Source: Desulfofalx alkaliphila DSM 12257
Lineage (GTDB): Bacteria; Bacillota; Desulfotomaculia; Desulfotomaculales; Desulfohalotomaculaceae
DNA length: 33,188 nt
Assembly: GCF_000711975.1 (NCBI RefSeq)
Contig: NZ_JONT01000021.1
Location: 1-33,188 of the forward strand
Direction: 5' to 3'
Shown here: piece after piece, positions 1 through 6,820 of the stretch
How positions within the stretch are numbered: position 1 is the stretch's first letter
How the letters are laid out: the number at the start of each line of letters is the position of its first letter
Made by a program: the position numbers and the translations under genes
The notes under the pieces: generated by a model
What the model was told of the DNA's origin: nothing
Database searches by the model: none
Seen by the model: only the letters and a program-made list of their open reading frames with translations

Positions 1-130
1 AGTAGCCATGACGATAAAGGCGAACCATGCCCTTACAACAGGGACATCTATCAAAAGAAGGAAAATTGTTTTCCTTTCCCAAACGGGCATATTCTTCTAA
101 ATCGATTTTAAAGTCATGATAAACGACCAC
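1..130 (-). CDS. DUF6431-like zinc-motif protein (5' part only, runs off the window)
   Basis: The GTG start at 130 is preceded at about 5 bases by GGGGTGA, a good ribosome-binding site. The 43 visible residues begin VVVYHDFKIDLEEYARLG and contain a CPCC zinc-type motif at about residues 29-32, followed by KGMVRLYRHGY. This layout (short beta-strand start, Cys pair, then a W/Y-H-G-x-Y segment) is what I recall for the DUF6431 family, small proteins often found beside transposases. That family call is from memory. The rest of the protein lies beyond position 1. It directly follows the truncated iscB and its terminator, so it may belong to a second mobile element that disrupted the IscB element. 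It could instead be the N-terminal zinc-binding part of a longer transposase. Confidence 0.45.
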   Translation of the reverse strand, partial: MVVYHDFKIDLEEYARLGKENNFPSFDRCPCCKGMVRLYRHGY

Positions 131-138
131 AAAAATCA

Positions 139-178
139 CCCCGAAGCATTTTGCAAAAATTATAGCAAAATGTCGGGG
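139..178. repeat. Imperfect inverted repeat over the start region of the DUF6431-like gene
   Basis: The left arm reads CCCCGAAGCATTTTGC and the right arm GCAAAATGTCGGGG. The arms are complementary except for a two-base bulge (AG) in the left arm. The 10-base centre contains TATAAT on the minus strand (159-164), a candidate -10 element, and the left arm covers the ribosome-binding site of the gene starting at 130. It could be an operator, a 5' UTR hairpin, or the terminal repeat of an insertion element. No convincing -35 box was found. Confidence 0.5.
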
Positions 179-210
179 TATAGGAAACATTGTCTAACCG
201 GGTTAATTTG

Positions 211-235
211 AAAAAACTCTTCAGGTTAGGAAGAG
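211..235 (-). terminator. Intrinsic terminator at the end of truncated iscB
   Basis: On the minus strand CTCTTC, a 7-base loop and GAAGAG are followed by six T. The stem is short (6 bp). The iscB frame ends inside the hairpin, so the terminator belongs to the sequence that replaced the 3' half of iscB. Confidence 0.5.
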
Positions 236-808
236 GATAAAGAGGCAAGTGACATAATATCTCACATCATAGTAACCATAAGTTTCCCCTTGCTGGTATT
301 CTACACCTTCTATGTCTGGATTCATCATTTTTTGAACATCGAATTTGCCTACTTCAATACACAACTTAGGGCTTGGCAGTAAATTTATAAAGTTGTCTAT
401 CCATCTAAATGTATTATCAATTCTACTTTGAATTGAAGGTGGTAGCCAATCTTCTGGTCTCTTTCGGTTATTGAATCTAGGTTTTCTATATCTAGTTTTT
501 CTATATCTCCTACTTCTTCTATACTGCCTTCTTATATCTAAATTTTTCTTTACATCATTTCTTAGTTCAATTTCTCCTTTTATAAGAACTCTGTCTTCAC
601 TTGTTACTGCTATTCCTATGTGTTTAGAGCCTAAATCTACACCTAAAGTTACAGGTTGTTTATAGCCACCACTTCCATATAAAAGCTGAATTGTAAAAGG
701 TTTATAACTAATTATCTTAGCTTTCTTTTGTTTTAGTAATTTTCTAGCTTTACTAGGTTTACATGGCATTAAATTTTCACCATGCTTATTTTTTACGAAT
801 ACTAACAT
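221..808 (-). CDS. iscB: Truncated IscB (RNA-guided nuclease of an IS200/IS605-type element), HNH domain missing
   Basis: IscB is the omega-RNA-guided nuclease considered ancestral to Cas9. Visible parts are the N-terminal PLMP-type segment (NLMPCKPSKARKLL, residues 12-25), RuvC-I (GVDLGSKHIGIAV, catalytic Asp58), an Arg-rich bridge helix at about 90-116, PPSIQSR (123-129) and RuvC-II (CIEVGKFDVQK, Glu152). The protein then reads NPDIEGVEYQQGE...YDVRYYV, which in full IscB proteins runs directly into the HNH domain. Here it turns into TCLFILFLT and stops at 195 residues, against roughly 400-500 for the family. HNH and RuvC-III are absent, so double-strand cleavage is not expected. The ATG at 808 has a perfect AAAGGAGG 8 bases upstream, so the 5' end is undamaged. 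The omega-RNA lies immediately upstream. Confidence 0.88.
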   Translation of the reverse strand: MLVFVKNKHGENLMPCKPSKARKLLKQKKAKIISYKPFTIQLLYGSGGYKQPVTLGVDLGSKHIGIAVTSEDRVLIKGEIELRNDVKKNLDIRRQYRRSRRYRKTRYRKPRFNNRKRPEDWLPPSIQSRIDNTFRWIDNFINLLPSPKLCIEVGKFDVQKMMNPDIEGVEYQQGETYGYYDVRYYVTCLFILFLT

Positions 809-1063
809 AAAGTATTCCTCCTTTTAGGAGTTGTTGCCCTTCGCCAATGTTAGGTAATGTGTGTTTTACAAGAAAACTCTAAAAATCGTGGTTGACTATC
901 CCTACCCCTCAGGACTGTTTACAGAGCCACCATAGAGCCTAGAACTAAGGCATCATTCTAGGGTATGCAATTACCTAACGTAGCTTTCGCTTAGGCTAGT
1001 CAACTAGGGCTACACAAGCCCCCACTTCAAGCACCTATGGTGCTAAGTGGTGGGTAGTTGACC
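236..1063 (-). mobile_element. IscB-type IS200/IS605 element, right end lost
   Basis: The left end carries the block AACTACCCACCACTTAGCACC followed by a palindromic hairpin, the usual style of subterminal hairpins in IS200/IS605-family DNA. A related block, GAACTACCCACCGCTAAGGC, begins the relic at 6655. The element holds only an omega-RNA and a 5' iscB fragment, with no TnpA, so it must depend on a transposase elsewhere if it moves at all. The right end could not be found: the iscB frame departs from the family near 250 and foreign sequence follows. Insertion ended the upstream PKD gene. Confidence 0.6.
830..1063 (-). ncRNA. Omega-RNA (HEARO-type) of the IscB element
   Basis: The segment between the end of the host PKD gene and iscB shows no ORF but strong RNA structure. 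An end hairpin lies at 1023-1050 (ACTT..AGCAC / GTGCT.AAGT), and a further stem at 938-962 (CCTAGAAC / ATTCTAGG). GTTAGGTAAT (849-858) is fully complementary to ATTACCTAAC (970-979), and GTTGACTA (891-898) to TAGTCAAC (997-1004). These two long-range pairings cross, which makes a pseudoknot. HEARO/omega-RNAs are about 200-300 nt, lie directly upstream of iscB and carry the guide at the 5' end, taken from DNA next to the element's left end. Here the guide would be the last bases of the PKD gene, at about 1060-1080. The exact 5' and 3' ends are approximate. Confidence 0.75.
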
Positions 1064-4000
1064 ACTTCATCAAGTGTCCTTGTTGCTTTTGTGGTAACGG
1101 CAATATTGCTAAAGTAAGCTCCATACTGGTCCCAGACATAGAAACCATATGAACCCTTTGAATGAGGATTGTTATTATCCGTGTAGTCAAACCTTAAGTC
1201 GCCATCCCTATATATTTTTATGTTGTTTCCTTTTAGCACGATGTTAATGTTGTGTCTTTGGCCGGCATGGAAAGATGGGAAACTATTTGTACCAATAATT
1301 TGCCTAGAGCCGTTTGTTACTTTGACTAAAACTTCTTGATAATTATAAAGAACATTACCACAGGCATCATGGTTGTCCATGATATAAACATAATAGTTTC
1401 TGTCATCTTTTATTCGGAACATGAAACCGGCTTCACCATGAGAAAAGTCACGGGCGTCATTTTGAATACCCCAAACAAATTTAATATCCGCATCCCCGGT
1501 ATTGTAAGCATCCGGCGAAGGGTTAATATAGCCTCTTGCAGGTCTATAACTGCCGGTAGCATATAGCTTTTGGGTATCAATTGCCCAACCACCGGAAATA
1601 TCTGTCAAGCTACCAGAGAAGTTTTGTGGTATTTGAACGGATCTCCAGCCACTTAAAATTTTAGCGGCACCTTGTTCATCAGTAGAAATTGTACTTGTTT
1701 CTACAGCTTTAATGGTTCCATACTCAACATTGTTGGTATTAAGTTCTGTTTCTAGATAGGTAGTAATTAAGCCTTGTAAATTATATATTTTACTTTCGTC
1801 TACTTCACCTGTTGTAAATACTATATCTACCTTCTTTTTCTTGAAAGATTCAAATGCTACTGCTGGTTTAACATTTAACACTTCTGTCTGTTTTTCGTTC
1901 ATTGGCTTGTCATCGGTATTATCGCCTAAATAGTCTTCCGGTTCAATGAACTCCGGAATTGTTGGATCAGGCTCACCGAAATCCTCTTTGACCTCTAGCT
2001 CAAAATAGTATCTACCTACCTCATCAGTTTTTAGTGTTGGCGTTGGATTGTTGCCGCTATCTAATATAACCCAATCCTCATCTTCAAAGCTACCGTCATT
2101 GTTGCTGTCATATTTATACTTCCATATCCTGCTGGCAATAACATCACCGTCAGGGCTATACGATTCGCAAACAACATCAATAGCAGCTAGATTATTGTCA
2201 TCGGGGTTTCTAATATAGGCACTCTGCAAGTTGAAGTCTGCTATCGGTGGCTCATCTTTTACTACTTCAAAGTCCTGTTCATACCACTCTGATGTATGTC
2301 CTGCTGTATTAGAAACACGTAATTTCACTTTGTAAGTACCAGGCTTTTTGTACAGTGAAGCTAATTTCTCACTGCTCATAATTTGATAAACCTGTGTTCC
2401 TTCTACAGTGCTAATACCATGTGTTGCGGTAGATTCATCAGGTTTTACTCTTACTGCGTCTAATGTAGCCTCACCAGATACAGGGATTATCACCCACTGA
2501 TTTTTTTCCGGTATAATCGGATACCGTTCAGAAGTTACCCCTTGCTCTTCAAAAGTTAGCTTTCTGTTCTGTTTAATATGGCCGTTCCAATCAAAATACG
2601 CTGTGGGAATGGCTGGTTTTACCACAACTTCCTTGGTTTCAGTACCTTCTTTACCCCATTCGTCTACAGCAGTTAGGGTAAATTTGTAGATCCCTTCTTT
2701 ATCGAAGTAAACCGTGACTTCGGTATCCGGTGTTGTTGGTAATTCCTTTTCCTCATATGGGAATACTATCTTACCGCCTTCTGGAAGTTCTACCTCCCAT
2801 CTGCACTCCACTACCTCACCGTCAGGGTCATAAGCCCGGTTTTTAATTCTTACATCGTCACCTTGAGTAACTTCGCTAGGTATGCTAAAACTTGCCTTTG
2901 GTTCCTTGTTTATTACCTCGATGTCTCTGTCGTAAGTATCCGATAATCCTTCTTCGTCCTCAACATATAACTCTAAGTTATATTCCTGCTCTTTTAGCAG
3001 CCTAACCGTACCGCCAGTATCTCCTAGATTTTCCTCTACACCATCTTTAGGTCGGAAAGTCCATTTTACCTTAGCAATTGGGCCTTCTTTGTCGGTTGAT
3101 TTGTTTACAACTTCAAATTCTTCACCGATTCCTACAGTTCTAGGAGCATCAAACCTTGCTACCGGCGGCCCGTTAGGTGGTGGAGGCGGCGGTGGTTGTT
3201 CTGTAATTACTATATCTAGCTCGCAAGTATCACTTTTGCCTGCACTGTCTGTTACCGTTAATGTTACCATGTATGTTCCTACTGACTTAAAGCGCAGAGT
3301 TCCTCCTTTATCTTTCAATGTGCCGCTATAGTTACTTGGACTAGTACTCCAATCCCGATCAACAATCGGATTGTCACCTGCACGGGAACGGTCAGTAATT
3401 TGAATTGGTTCATCTACATAGCCAGTAGCAGGCATGGCAAAATATGCCACTGGCCCGTCTGTTGGTGCAGGCGGCGGTTCATGAGCCGGTGGCGGAGAAC
3501 CTCCACCTGTTACATTAATAGTAACTTCATCTTTTCCTGTGCGCCCGATTTCATCTTCTACCTCTAAAGTAATCCTGTAAGTTCCTGCGCTGCTAAATGT
3601 ATGGTTTACTCTATCGCTAAAGTTTCTGTTTCCGCTACCGGATTTAACCGGTGAACCATTAATTTTTAAGGTGTACTTTATGCCATTATAACCCCACTGG
3701 GACGGTGTATACTGGCTACCTTGAATGTTGATTGACACATTACTACCTGCTTTTGCAGATGAAGGTACAGATATTTTGGCAGAAGGGTTCGGTGTTGTGT
3801 AAATATTAACTCTACCATAGGTATAATCTAAAGTGCAGCCGCAGTATTTCAAAATGTCACGTACCCAAACACCGTGATATATATTGCTACCGCCCTTCTG
3901 AATATACGTTGATGAAATTCTTGATCTAGCCCAAGATGGATTACCGTTACATGCACTGATAACAGTATTAAGATTACTATAACTGACATAGTTTCTTCCG

Positions 4001-4242
4001 TCAGCTCTATTATCCTGTAAATAAATAGCTTCGCCTCTTCTTTTACCATCAATGTAGACATCCCATTTCCCTTCATAAACAACAGTAGGATTGGGTGAAA
4101 AGTGATAGCAAGCTACAGTATCACCTTTTGATACGCTGATACTTTCTGACCACGCCTGGGCATCCGTTGGAAACGCAAACATTGTTACGAACATCAGCAA
4201 AGGTAAAAGAAACACAATGCTTTTTAGCTGCTTTAACCTCAC
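1027..4242 (-). CDS. Large secreted PKD-repeat protein with LamG-like C-terminal region, 3' end replaced by IscB element
   Basis: The GTG start has GGTGGTGA 7 bases upstream. Residues 1-31 form a signal peptide (LLPLLMFVTMFAFPTDAQA). About 40-155 resemble a copper-amine-oxidase-N/stalk domain (ILKYCGCTLDYTYGRVNIY). Five or six PKD-type beta-sandwich domains follow (about 160-790), shown by repeated aYtxxLxVxDxxG and NxPPxAxF patterns and separated by poly-Pro hinges (SPPPAHEPPPAP, PPPPPPP). About 800-1060 end in a LamG/concanavalin-like fold (NNIKIYRDGDLRFDY...YGFYVWDQYGAYFSNIAV). The role is probably an extracellular adhesive or structural protein. Host coding ends at ...RTLDEV; the final VNYPPLSTIGA is read from the IscB element's left end, so the natural C-terminus is lost. 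It sits at the distal end of Tad locus A. Confidence 0.8.
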   Translation of the reverse strand: MRLKQLKSIVFLLPLLMFVTMFAFPTDAQAWSESISVSKGDTVACYHFSPNPTVVYEGKWDVYIDGKRRGEAIYLQDNRADGRNYVSYSNLNTVISACNGNPSWARSRISSTYIQKGGSNIYHGVWVRDILKYCGCTLDYTYGRVNIYTTPNPSAKISVPSSAKAGSNVSINIQGSQYTPSQWGYNGIKYTLKINGSPVKSGSGNRNFSDRVNHTFSSAGTYRITLEVEDEIGRTGKDEVTINVTGGGSPPPAHEPPPAPTDGPVAYFAMPATGYVDEPIQITDRSRAGDNPIVDRDWSTSPSNYSGTLKDKGGTLRFKSVGTYMVTLTVTDSAGKSDTCELDIVITEQPPPPPPPNGPPVARFDAPRTVGIGEEFEVVNKSTDKEGPIAKVKWTFRPKDGVEENLGDTGGTVRLLKEQEYNLELYVEDEEGLSDTYDRDIEVINKEPKASFSIPSEVTQGDDVRIKNRAYDPDGEVVECRWEVELPEGGKIVFPYEEKELPTTPDTEVTVYFDKEGIYKFTLTAVDEWGKEGTETKEVVVKPAIPTAYFDWNGHIKQNRKLTFEEQGVTSERYPIIPEKNQWVIIPVSGEATLDAVRVKPDESTATHGISTVEGTQVYQIMSSEKLASLYKKPGTYKVKLRVSNTAGHTSEWYEQDFEVVKDEPPIADFNLQSAYIRNPDDNNLAAIDVVCESYSPDGDVIASRIWKYKYDSNNDGSFEDEDWVILDSGNNPTPTLKTDEVGRYYFELEVKEDFGEPDPTIPEFIEPEDYLGDNTDDKPMNEKQTEVLNVKPAVAFESFKKKKVDIVFTTGEVDESKIYNLQGLITTYLETELNTNNVEYGTIKAVETSTISTDEQGAAKILSGWRSVQIPQNFSGSLTDISGGWAIDTQKLYATGSYRPARGYINPSPDAYNTGDADIKFVWGIQNDARDFSHGEAGFMFRIKDDRNYYVYIMDNHDACGNVLYNYQEVLVKVTNGSRQIIGTNSFPSFHAGQRHNINIVLKGNNIKIYRDGDLRFDYTDNNNPHSKGSYGFYVWDQYGAYFSNIAVTTKATRTLDEVVNYPPLSTIGA

Positions 4243-4318
4243 TCGAGTTTCACCACCGTTCTAACAATATATTTTCCTATCACGGTATCACCCCCCTAAA
4301 ATATGTTCCAAATAAAAT

Positions 4319-4346
4319 AAGGGCAGTTCTTTCGAGAACTGCCCTT
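4319..4346 (-). terminator. Intrinsic terminator after the 311-aa copper-amine-oxidase-N protein
   Basis: Perfect 12-bp stem AAGGGCAGTTCT / AGAACTGCCCTT with a 4-base loop, 15 bases past the stop codon. A T-rich stretch follows on the minus strand. It separates this gene from the PKD gene starting at 4242. Confidence 0.9.
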
Positions 4347-4360
4347 GCACAAAACATTTG

Positions 4361-5296
4361 CTATTGTTTTATAGTTACACTCTTTTCGCTTGCATTCCAA
4401 GTAACATCAAACCCCAATCCCTCGCTCACAAACCTTAGCGGTATAAAGGTACGATCTCTATTGATGATTGGCGGAGTATTTAAACTTTGTGCTTTTCCGT
4501 TTACTTGTGCTTTGTTAACGCCAATAAGCAGGACTATTGTGTCCTCTCCTTTGGTTATAGTTACTGTTCTGTTGCTGGCATCCCAAGCTAAATCAGCACC
4601 GAACTTATCAATTACGCCCCTTAAAGGCACCATCGTTGTTTGATTGTGTATGAATGGGGTTGCGTCAAGAGTGCCGCCTTTATAGAAATCTCCTTTTCTA
4701 ACAGAATATTGATTAGAGTTAACATATAAAGTTAAAATTGCATCAGGTTCTAACGCATCTTTGTTATTATCCGTTTGAGTTGGTTCGGTTGGTTCAGCTG
4801 GTTCTTGTGGTTCGGGTGTTGTTGGCTTTTTGGGTTGTGCATTGGCACTTTCCCCAAGAACGACACTTCTTATATATTCTTCAGACTTACCTTGTTTTGC
4901 TAGTTTGTATATTGTCCCATATTTGCCGTTTGTTCTTACGTCAAATATTAAATTTTCGAGTTCAGGACGCTGCTTTAGTATAGACTCAGGTTCATTTTTG
5001 AATCCTTCCCTCATTTTTTCTGCATATTCTGTTAACTGCCACGGCACACCATTTATACTGACTATTTCCATTTCACCAAGAAAAAAGCTCATATGGGAAC
5101 CCATTTGTACATACAAATCAGGCAGCATTGATTTTATCTCTGGGCCAAATTGGGCATAATCAGTTACATCTCTTTCACCCTTCTTGATATACTCAATCTT
5201 ATGCTCAAATTCCTCCGCATGAGCCGCCCCTGCTACAAATACTAGCATAAAGACTAATGCCAGTATTGTACATATACCTTTTTTGAATTTCAACAA
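4361..5296 (-). CDS. Secreted protein with C-terminal copper amine oxidase N-terminal (stalk) domain
   Basis: A 311-residue protein with a signal peptide (ALVFMLVFVAGAAHA, residues about 13-27). Its middle region, about 28-150, is unrecognised. A Pro/Glu/Thr-rich linker (TTPEPQEPAEPTEPTQ) follows, then a C-terminal Cu_amine_oxidN1-type domain at about 190-311 with the two characteristic halves: TTMVPLRGVIDKFGADLAWD and RTFIPLRFVSEGLGFDVTWN. Despite the name, this domain has no oxidase activity; it is a common extracellular module in Firmicutes, thought to bind the cell surface. The TTG start has GGGGAGG 5 bases upstream. It lies between the locus-A TadG-like gene and the PKD gene, suggesting a surface partner of the pilus. 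A second copy of the domain is at 17124-17642. Confidence 0.82.
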   Translation of the reverse strand: MLKFKKGICTILALVFMLVFVAGAAHAEEFEHKIEYIKKGERDVTDYAQFGPEIKSMLPDLYVQMGSHMSFFLGEMEIVSINGVPWQLTEYAEKMREGFKNEPESILKQRPELENLIFDVRTNGKYGTIYKLAKQGKSEEYIRSVVLGESANAQPKKPTTPEPQEPAEPTEPTQTDNNKDALEPDAILTLYVNSNQYSVRKGDFYKGGTLDATPFIHNQTTMVPLRGVIDKFGADLAWDASNRTVTITKGEDTIVLLIGVNKAQVNGKAQSLNTPPIINRDRTFIPLRFVSEGLGFDVTWNASEKSVTIKQ

Positions 5297-5319
5297 TTTA
5301 TCCTCCCCTTTTTTATTTA

Positions 5320-5360
5320 ATTTGTTATATTTACCAACAACAACTTTGTTTATAACAAAT
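5320..5360. promoter_or_regulatory. 10-bp perfect inverted repeat upstream of the 311-aa secreted protein gene
   Basis: ATTTGTTATA at 5320-5329 and TATAACAAAT at 5351-5360 are exact inverted copies 21 bases apart, in a very AT-rich leader just before the gene starting at 5296. The placement fits an operator or a promoter with symmetric binding. I could not fix a clear -35/-10 pair. Confidence 0.4.
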
Positions 5361-5375
5361 TTTTAAAACTTACCG

Positions 5376-5440
5376 TTTCCTCACCCCTTTCCACTCCTTA
5401 TTTTACCAAAAACACACGTTCTGGCAAAGGGTTGAGGAAA
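5376..5440. repeat. 15-bp near-perfect inverted repeat in the leader of the 311-aa gene
   Basis: TTTCCTCACCCCTTT (5376-5390) and AAAGGGTTGAGGAAA (5426-5440) are complementary at 14 of 15 positions around a 35-base centre. There is no clean T-run on the minus strand, so it is a weak candidate for a terminator of the preceding TadG-like gene. A regulatory hairpin is equally possible. Confidence 0.4.
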
Positions 5441-5445
5441 ACAAT

Positions 5446-5988
5446 TTATATTTGTGGTATGAATTCCGGTCCAACTGTTGAGTGAAGAACCAAGTCAAAA
5501 TCTGTTGGAATATCTTCAGAAATTCTAGCAAAACCAGTTAGCTTTATCGGCACTGTAATAACAGCAGATATGCAAACCCTGTCTATGTGTTCTGTATAGC
5601 TGCCATAAGTATAGGTGTCAGGCACAGTATTAAAAACTTTAAAATCGTTAACGATAACTTTACCTGCCGCAAAAGAACCTGCCATGGGATTGTTGTAAGC
5701 GTCAAGGTTTAAATTCTTTTGCAGAACCTCGTTAAACTTTAATCTTGCCTCGTTTGGTAATATTACAAGTTGCGGCTCAATAGGATCTTGCAGTGCTTCT
5801 TCATCAAGTTCTTGACAGGCCGCTCTTAATGCAAGGTTTATACTGTTTTGTGCCTTCATTTTAGCCGCAGCTACGTGCCCAATATCTATAGCCATAGCCG
5901 CCAGCATTAGAATACAGGGAAATGCAATTAGTGTCATCAAATAAGCATAGCCTTGCTGATTTTTAAGAAAGTCAGAAATACTTTTCAC
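5446..5988 (-). CDS. TadG/TadE-like pseudopilin (locus A, distal)
   Basis: A 180-residue protein. A short basic N-terminus with NQQGYAYLMTLIAFPCILMLAAMAIDIG gives one hydrophobic helix at about residues 12-38, preceded by a Gly like the prepilin-peptidase site of TadE/TadG proteins. The helix is followed by AAAKMKAQNSINLALRAA, the Q/N-x-A-x-D/N-x-A segment usual after the TadG membrane helix. Position +5 is Met rather than Glu, as in many TadG proteins. The remainder looks extracytoplasmic. The GTG start has AAGGCGGTGG 6 bases upstream and overlaps the end of the TadE-like gene by 17 bases, so the two are translationally coupled. Assembly of, or a minor part of, the locus-A pilus is inferred. 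Confidence 0.72.
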   Translation of the reverse strand: MKSISDFLKNQQGYAYLMTLIAFPCILMLAAMAIDIGHVAAAKMKAQNSINLALRAACQELDEEALQDPIEPQLVILPNEARLKFNEVLQKNLNLDAYNNPMAGSFAAGKVIVNDFKVFNTVPDTYTYGSYTEHIDRVCISAVITVPIKLTGFARISEDIPTDFDLVLHSTVGPEFIPQI

Positions 5989-6445
5989 TGGTAGCCACCG
6001 CCTTAGCCTTTAGGCTAATATTCATTTGTTCAATTACCCAGTTAGCTGGTGTTTTTACAATAAAGGTTTTGAATTGAATAGGGTAAGCAATGCCTATCTG
6101 TATTTCTCCACCCCTTTGCACGTTGGTTGTCGCATTTGTACCGTATATTACGATGGTATCGGGATCGTAGTATGAAGATGTACCGGTATTGCTAATAGCC
6201 TTGTTTTTACCTTCCGTAGTCCAATCTCTGACGTATGTGCTGACTTGGTTTCTAATATCAAGAGAAAGATTGCCTTCGATAGCCGCATTAACTGCCCCTT
6301 TCTTGCAGGCCATATTAATAACTGCCCAGTCATACATAATAAGACTGGTTTCAAAAATAAATACAAAGATCATAAACCAAATCGGCAAGCACATCAATGT
6401 TTCAATGTAGATACTTCCCTTCTCACACTTAATTAACTTCTTCAC
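5972..6445 (-). CDS. TadE-like pseudopilin (locus A, distal)
   Basis: A 157-residue protein with the TadE arrangement: KCEKG followed by SIYIETLMCLPIWFMIFVFIFE. The Gly precedes the hydrophobic helix and Glu is at +5, the class III prepilin processing pattern. The rest is a soluble domain of about 110 residues with no motif I know. GTG start; ribosome-binding sequence GGTGGTTAAAG lies within the end of the preceding 57-residue pilin gene, whose stop is 2 bases away. The gene order Flp-like, TadE-like, TadG-like is typical of a Tad pilin block. DUF4320-type proteins look similar and are an alternative family label. Confidence 0.72.
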   Translation of the reverse strand: MKKLIKCEKGSIYIETLMCLPIWFMIFVFIFETSLIMYDWAVINMACKKGAVNAAIEGNLSLDIRNQVSTYVRDWTTEGKNKAISNTGTSSYYDPDTIVIYGTNATTNVQRGGEIQIGIAYPIQFKTFIVKTPANWVIEQMNISLKAKAVATSEKYF

Positions 6446-6447
6446 CT

Positions 6448-6621
6448 TTAACCACCAACTTCGTTGACTTTGTCTGTAAAGCTGTCAAACTTGTTGCCTA
6501 CTGCATTGCCAAGTGTATAAATAAAGGGGGCCACTAACAAAACAAAGAGAGCCATCCACAACAACTGTTCTAAAAATGTACCTCTTTCATCAAAAAAAAA
6601 TTTTTTTATTTTTTCCCACAT
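6448..6621 (-). CDS. Small Flp-like pilin, 57 residues
   Basis: The ATG at 6621 follows AGAAGGTGA (about 9 bases away). The product begins MWEKIKKFFFDERGTFLEQL, has one hydrophobic helix (LLWMALFVLLVAPFIYTLG) and ends KFDSFTDKVNEVGG. Size, helix position and the hydrophilic C-terminus with spaced Phe match Flp/Fap-type pilins. Its start DERGxFxExxLW is shared with the other locus-A pilin at 6821-7009, so they are paralogs. The presumed cleavage Gly is followed by Glu at +4 instead of the usual +5. It leads directly into the TadE/TadG-like pair. An IS relic and a terminator separate it from its paralog. Confidence 0.68.
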   Translation of the reverse strand: MWEKIKKFFFDERGTFLEQLLWMALFVLLVAPFIYTLGNAVGNKFDSFTDKVNEVGG

Positions 6622-6653
6622 GCCTTTGTATCACCTTCTTAGACTAGATAAAT

Positions 6654-6760
6654 GTGAACTACCCACCGCTAAGGCTAACCGCCTTTCCCGGGAAATTGTC
6701 TGAAGCTCTACACGACTAAAGTCGGTCCCTACGAATGAATTCGAGGGCTTTCTGTTACAG
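6654..6760 (+). mobile_element. Gene-less relic of an IS200/IS605-type element
   Basis: This stretch between the two Flp-like genes begins GAACTACCCACCGCTAAGGC, which resembles the left end of the IscB element (AACTACCCACCACTTAGC). It contains several small palindromes: AAGGC/GCCTT, CGACT-aa-AGTCG (about 6713-6724) and CGAAT-ga-ATTCG with flanking CCC/GGG (about 6727-6744). It ends near GAGGGCTTTCTGTTAC. No ORF is present. End hairpins without genes are typical of palindrome-associated, transposase-dependent short elements. Orientation and exact ends are uncertain. Confidence 0.5.
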
Positions 6761-6767
6761 TTATTGT

Positions 6768-6794
6768 AAAAAAGAGGGATATTTACCCCTCTTT
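6768..6794 (-). terminator. Intrinsic terminator after the second Flp-like gene
   Basis: Perfect 8-bp stem AAAGAGGG / CCCTCTTT with an 8-base loop, followed on the minus strand by a six-T run. It lies 27 bases past the stop of the Flp-like gene at 6821. Confidence 0.8.
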
Positions 6795-6820
6795 GACTAA
6801 AGCATAGATACTACTCCTTC

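Noticed and set aside
3160-3200. CGG/GGC-rich triplet-like repeat
   Set aside because: It simply encodes the poly-proline hinge of the PKD protein.
4167-4643. 158-codon open frame on the plus strand
   Set aside because: It lies antisense to the starts of the PKD gene and the C-terminus of the copper-amine-oxidase-N gene and crosses their terminator; no ribosome site or family resemblance.
4361-5296. Reading the 'copper amine oxidase' domain as an enzyme
   Set aside because: Only the small N-terminal stalk module is present; no catalytic amine-oxidase domain or topaquinone motif exists. The same applies to 17124-17642.
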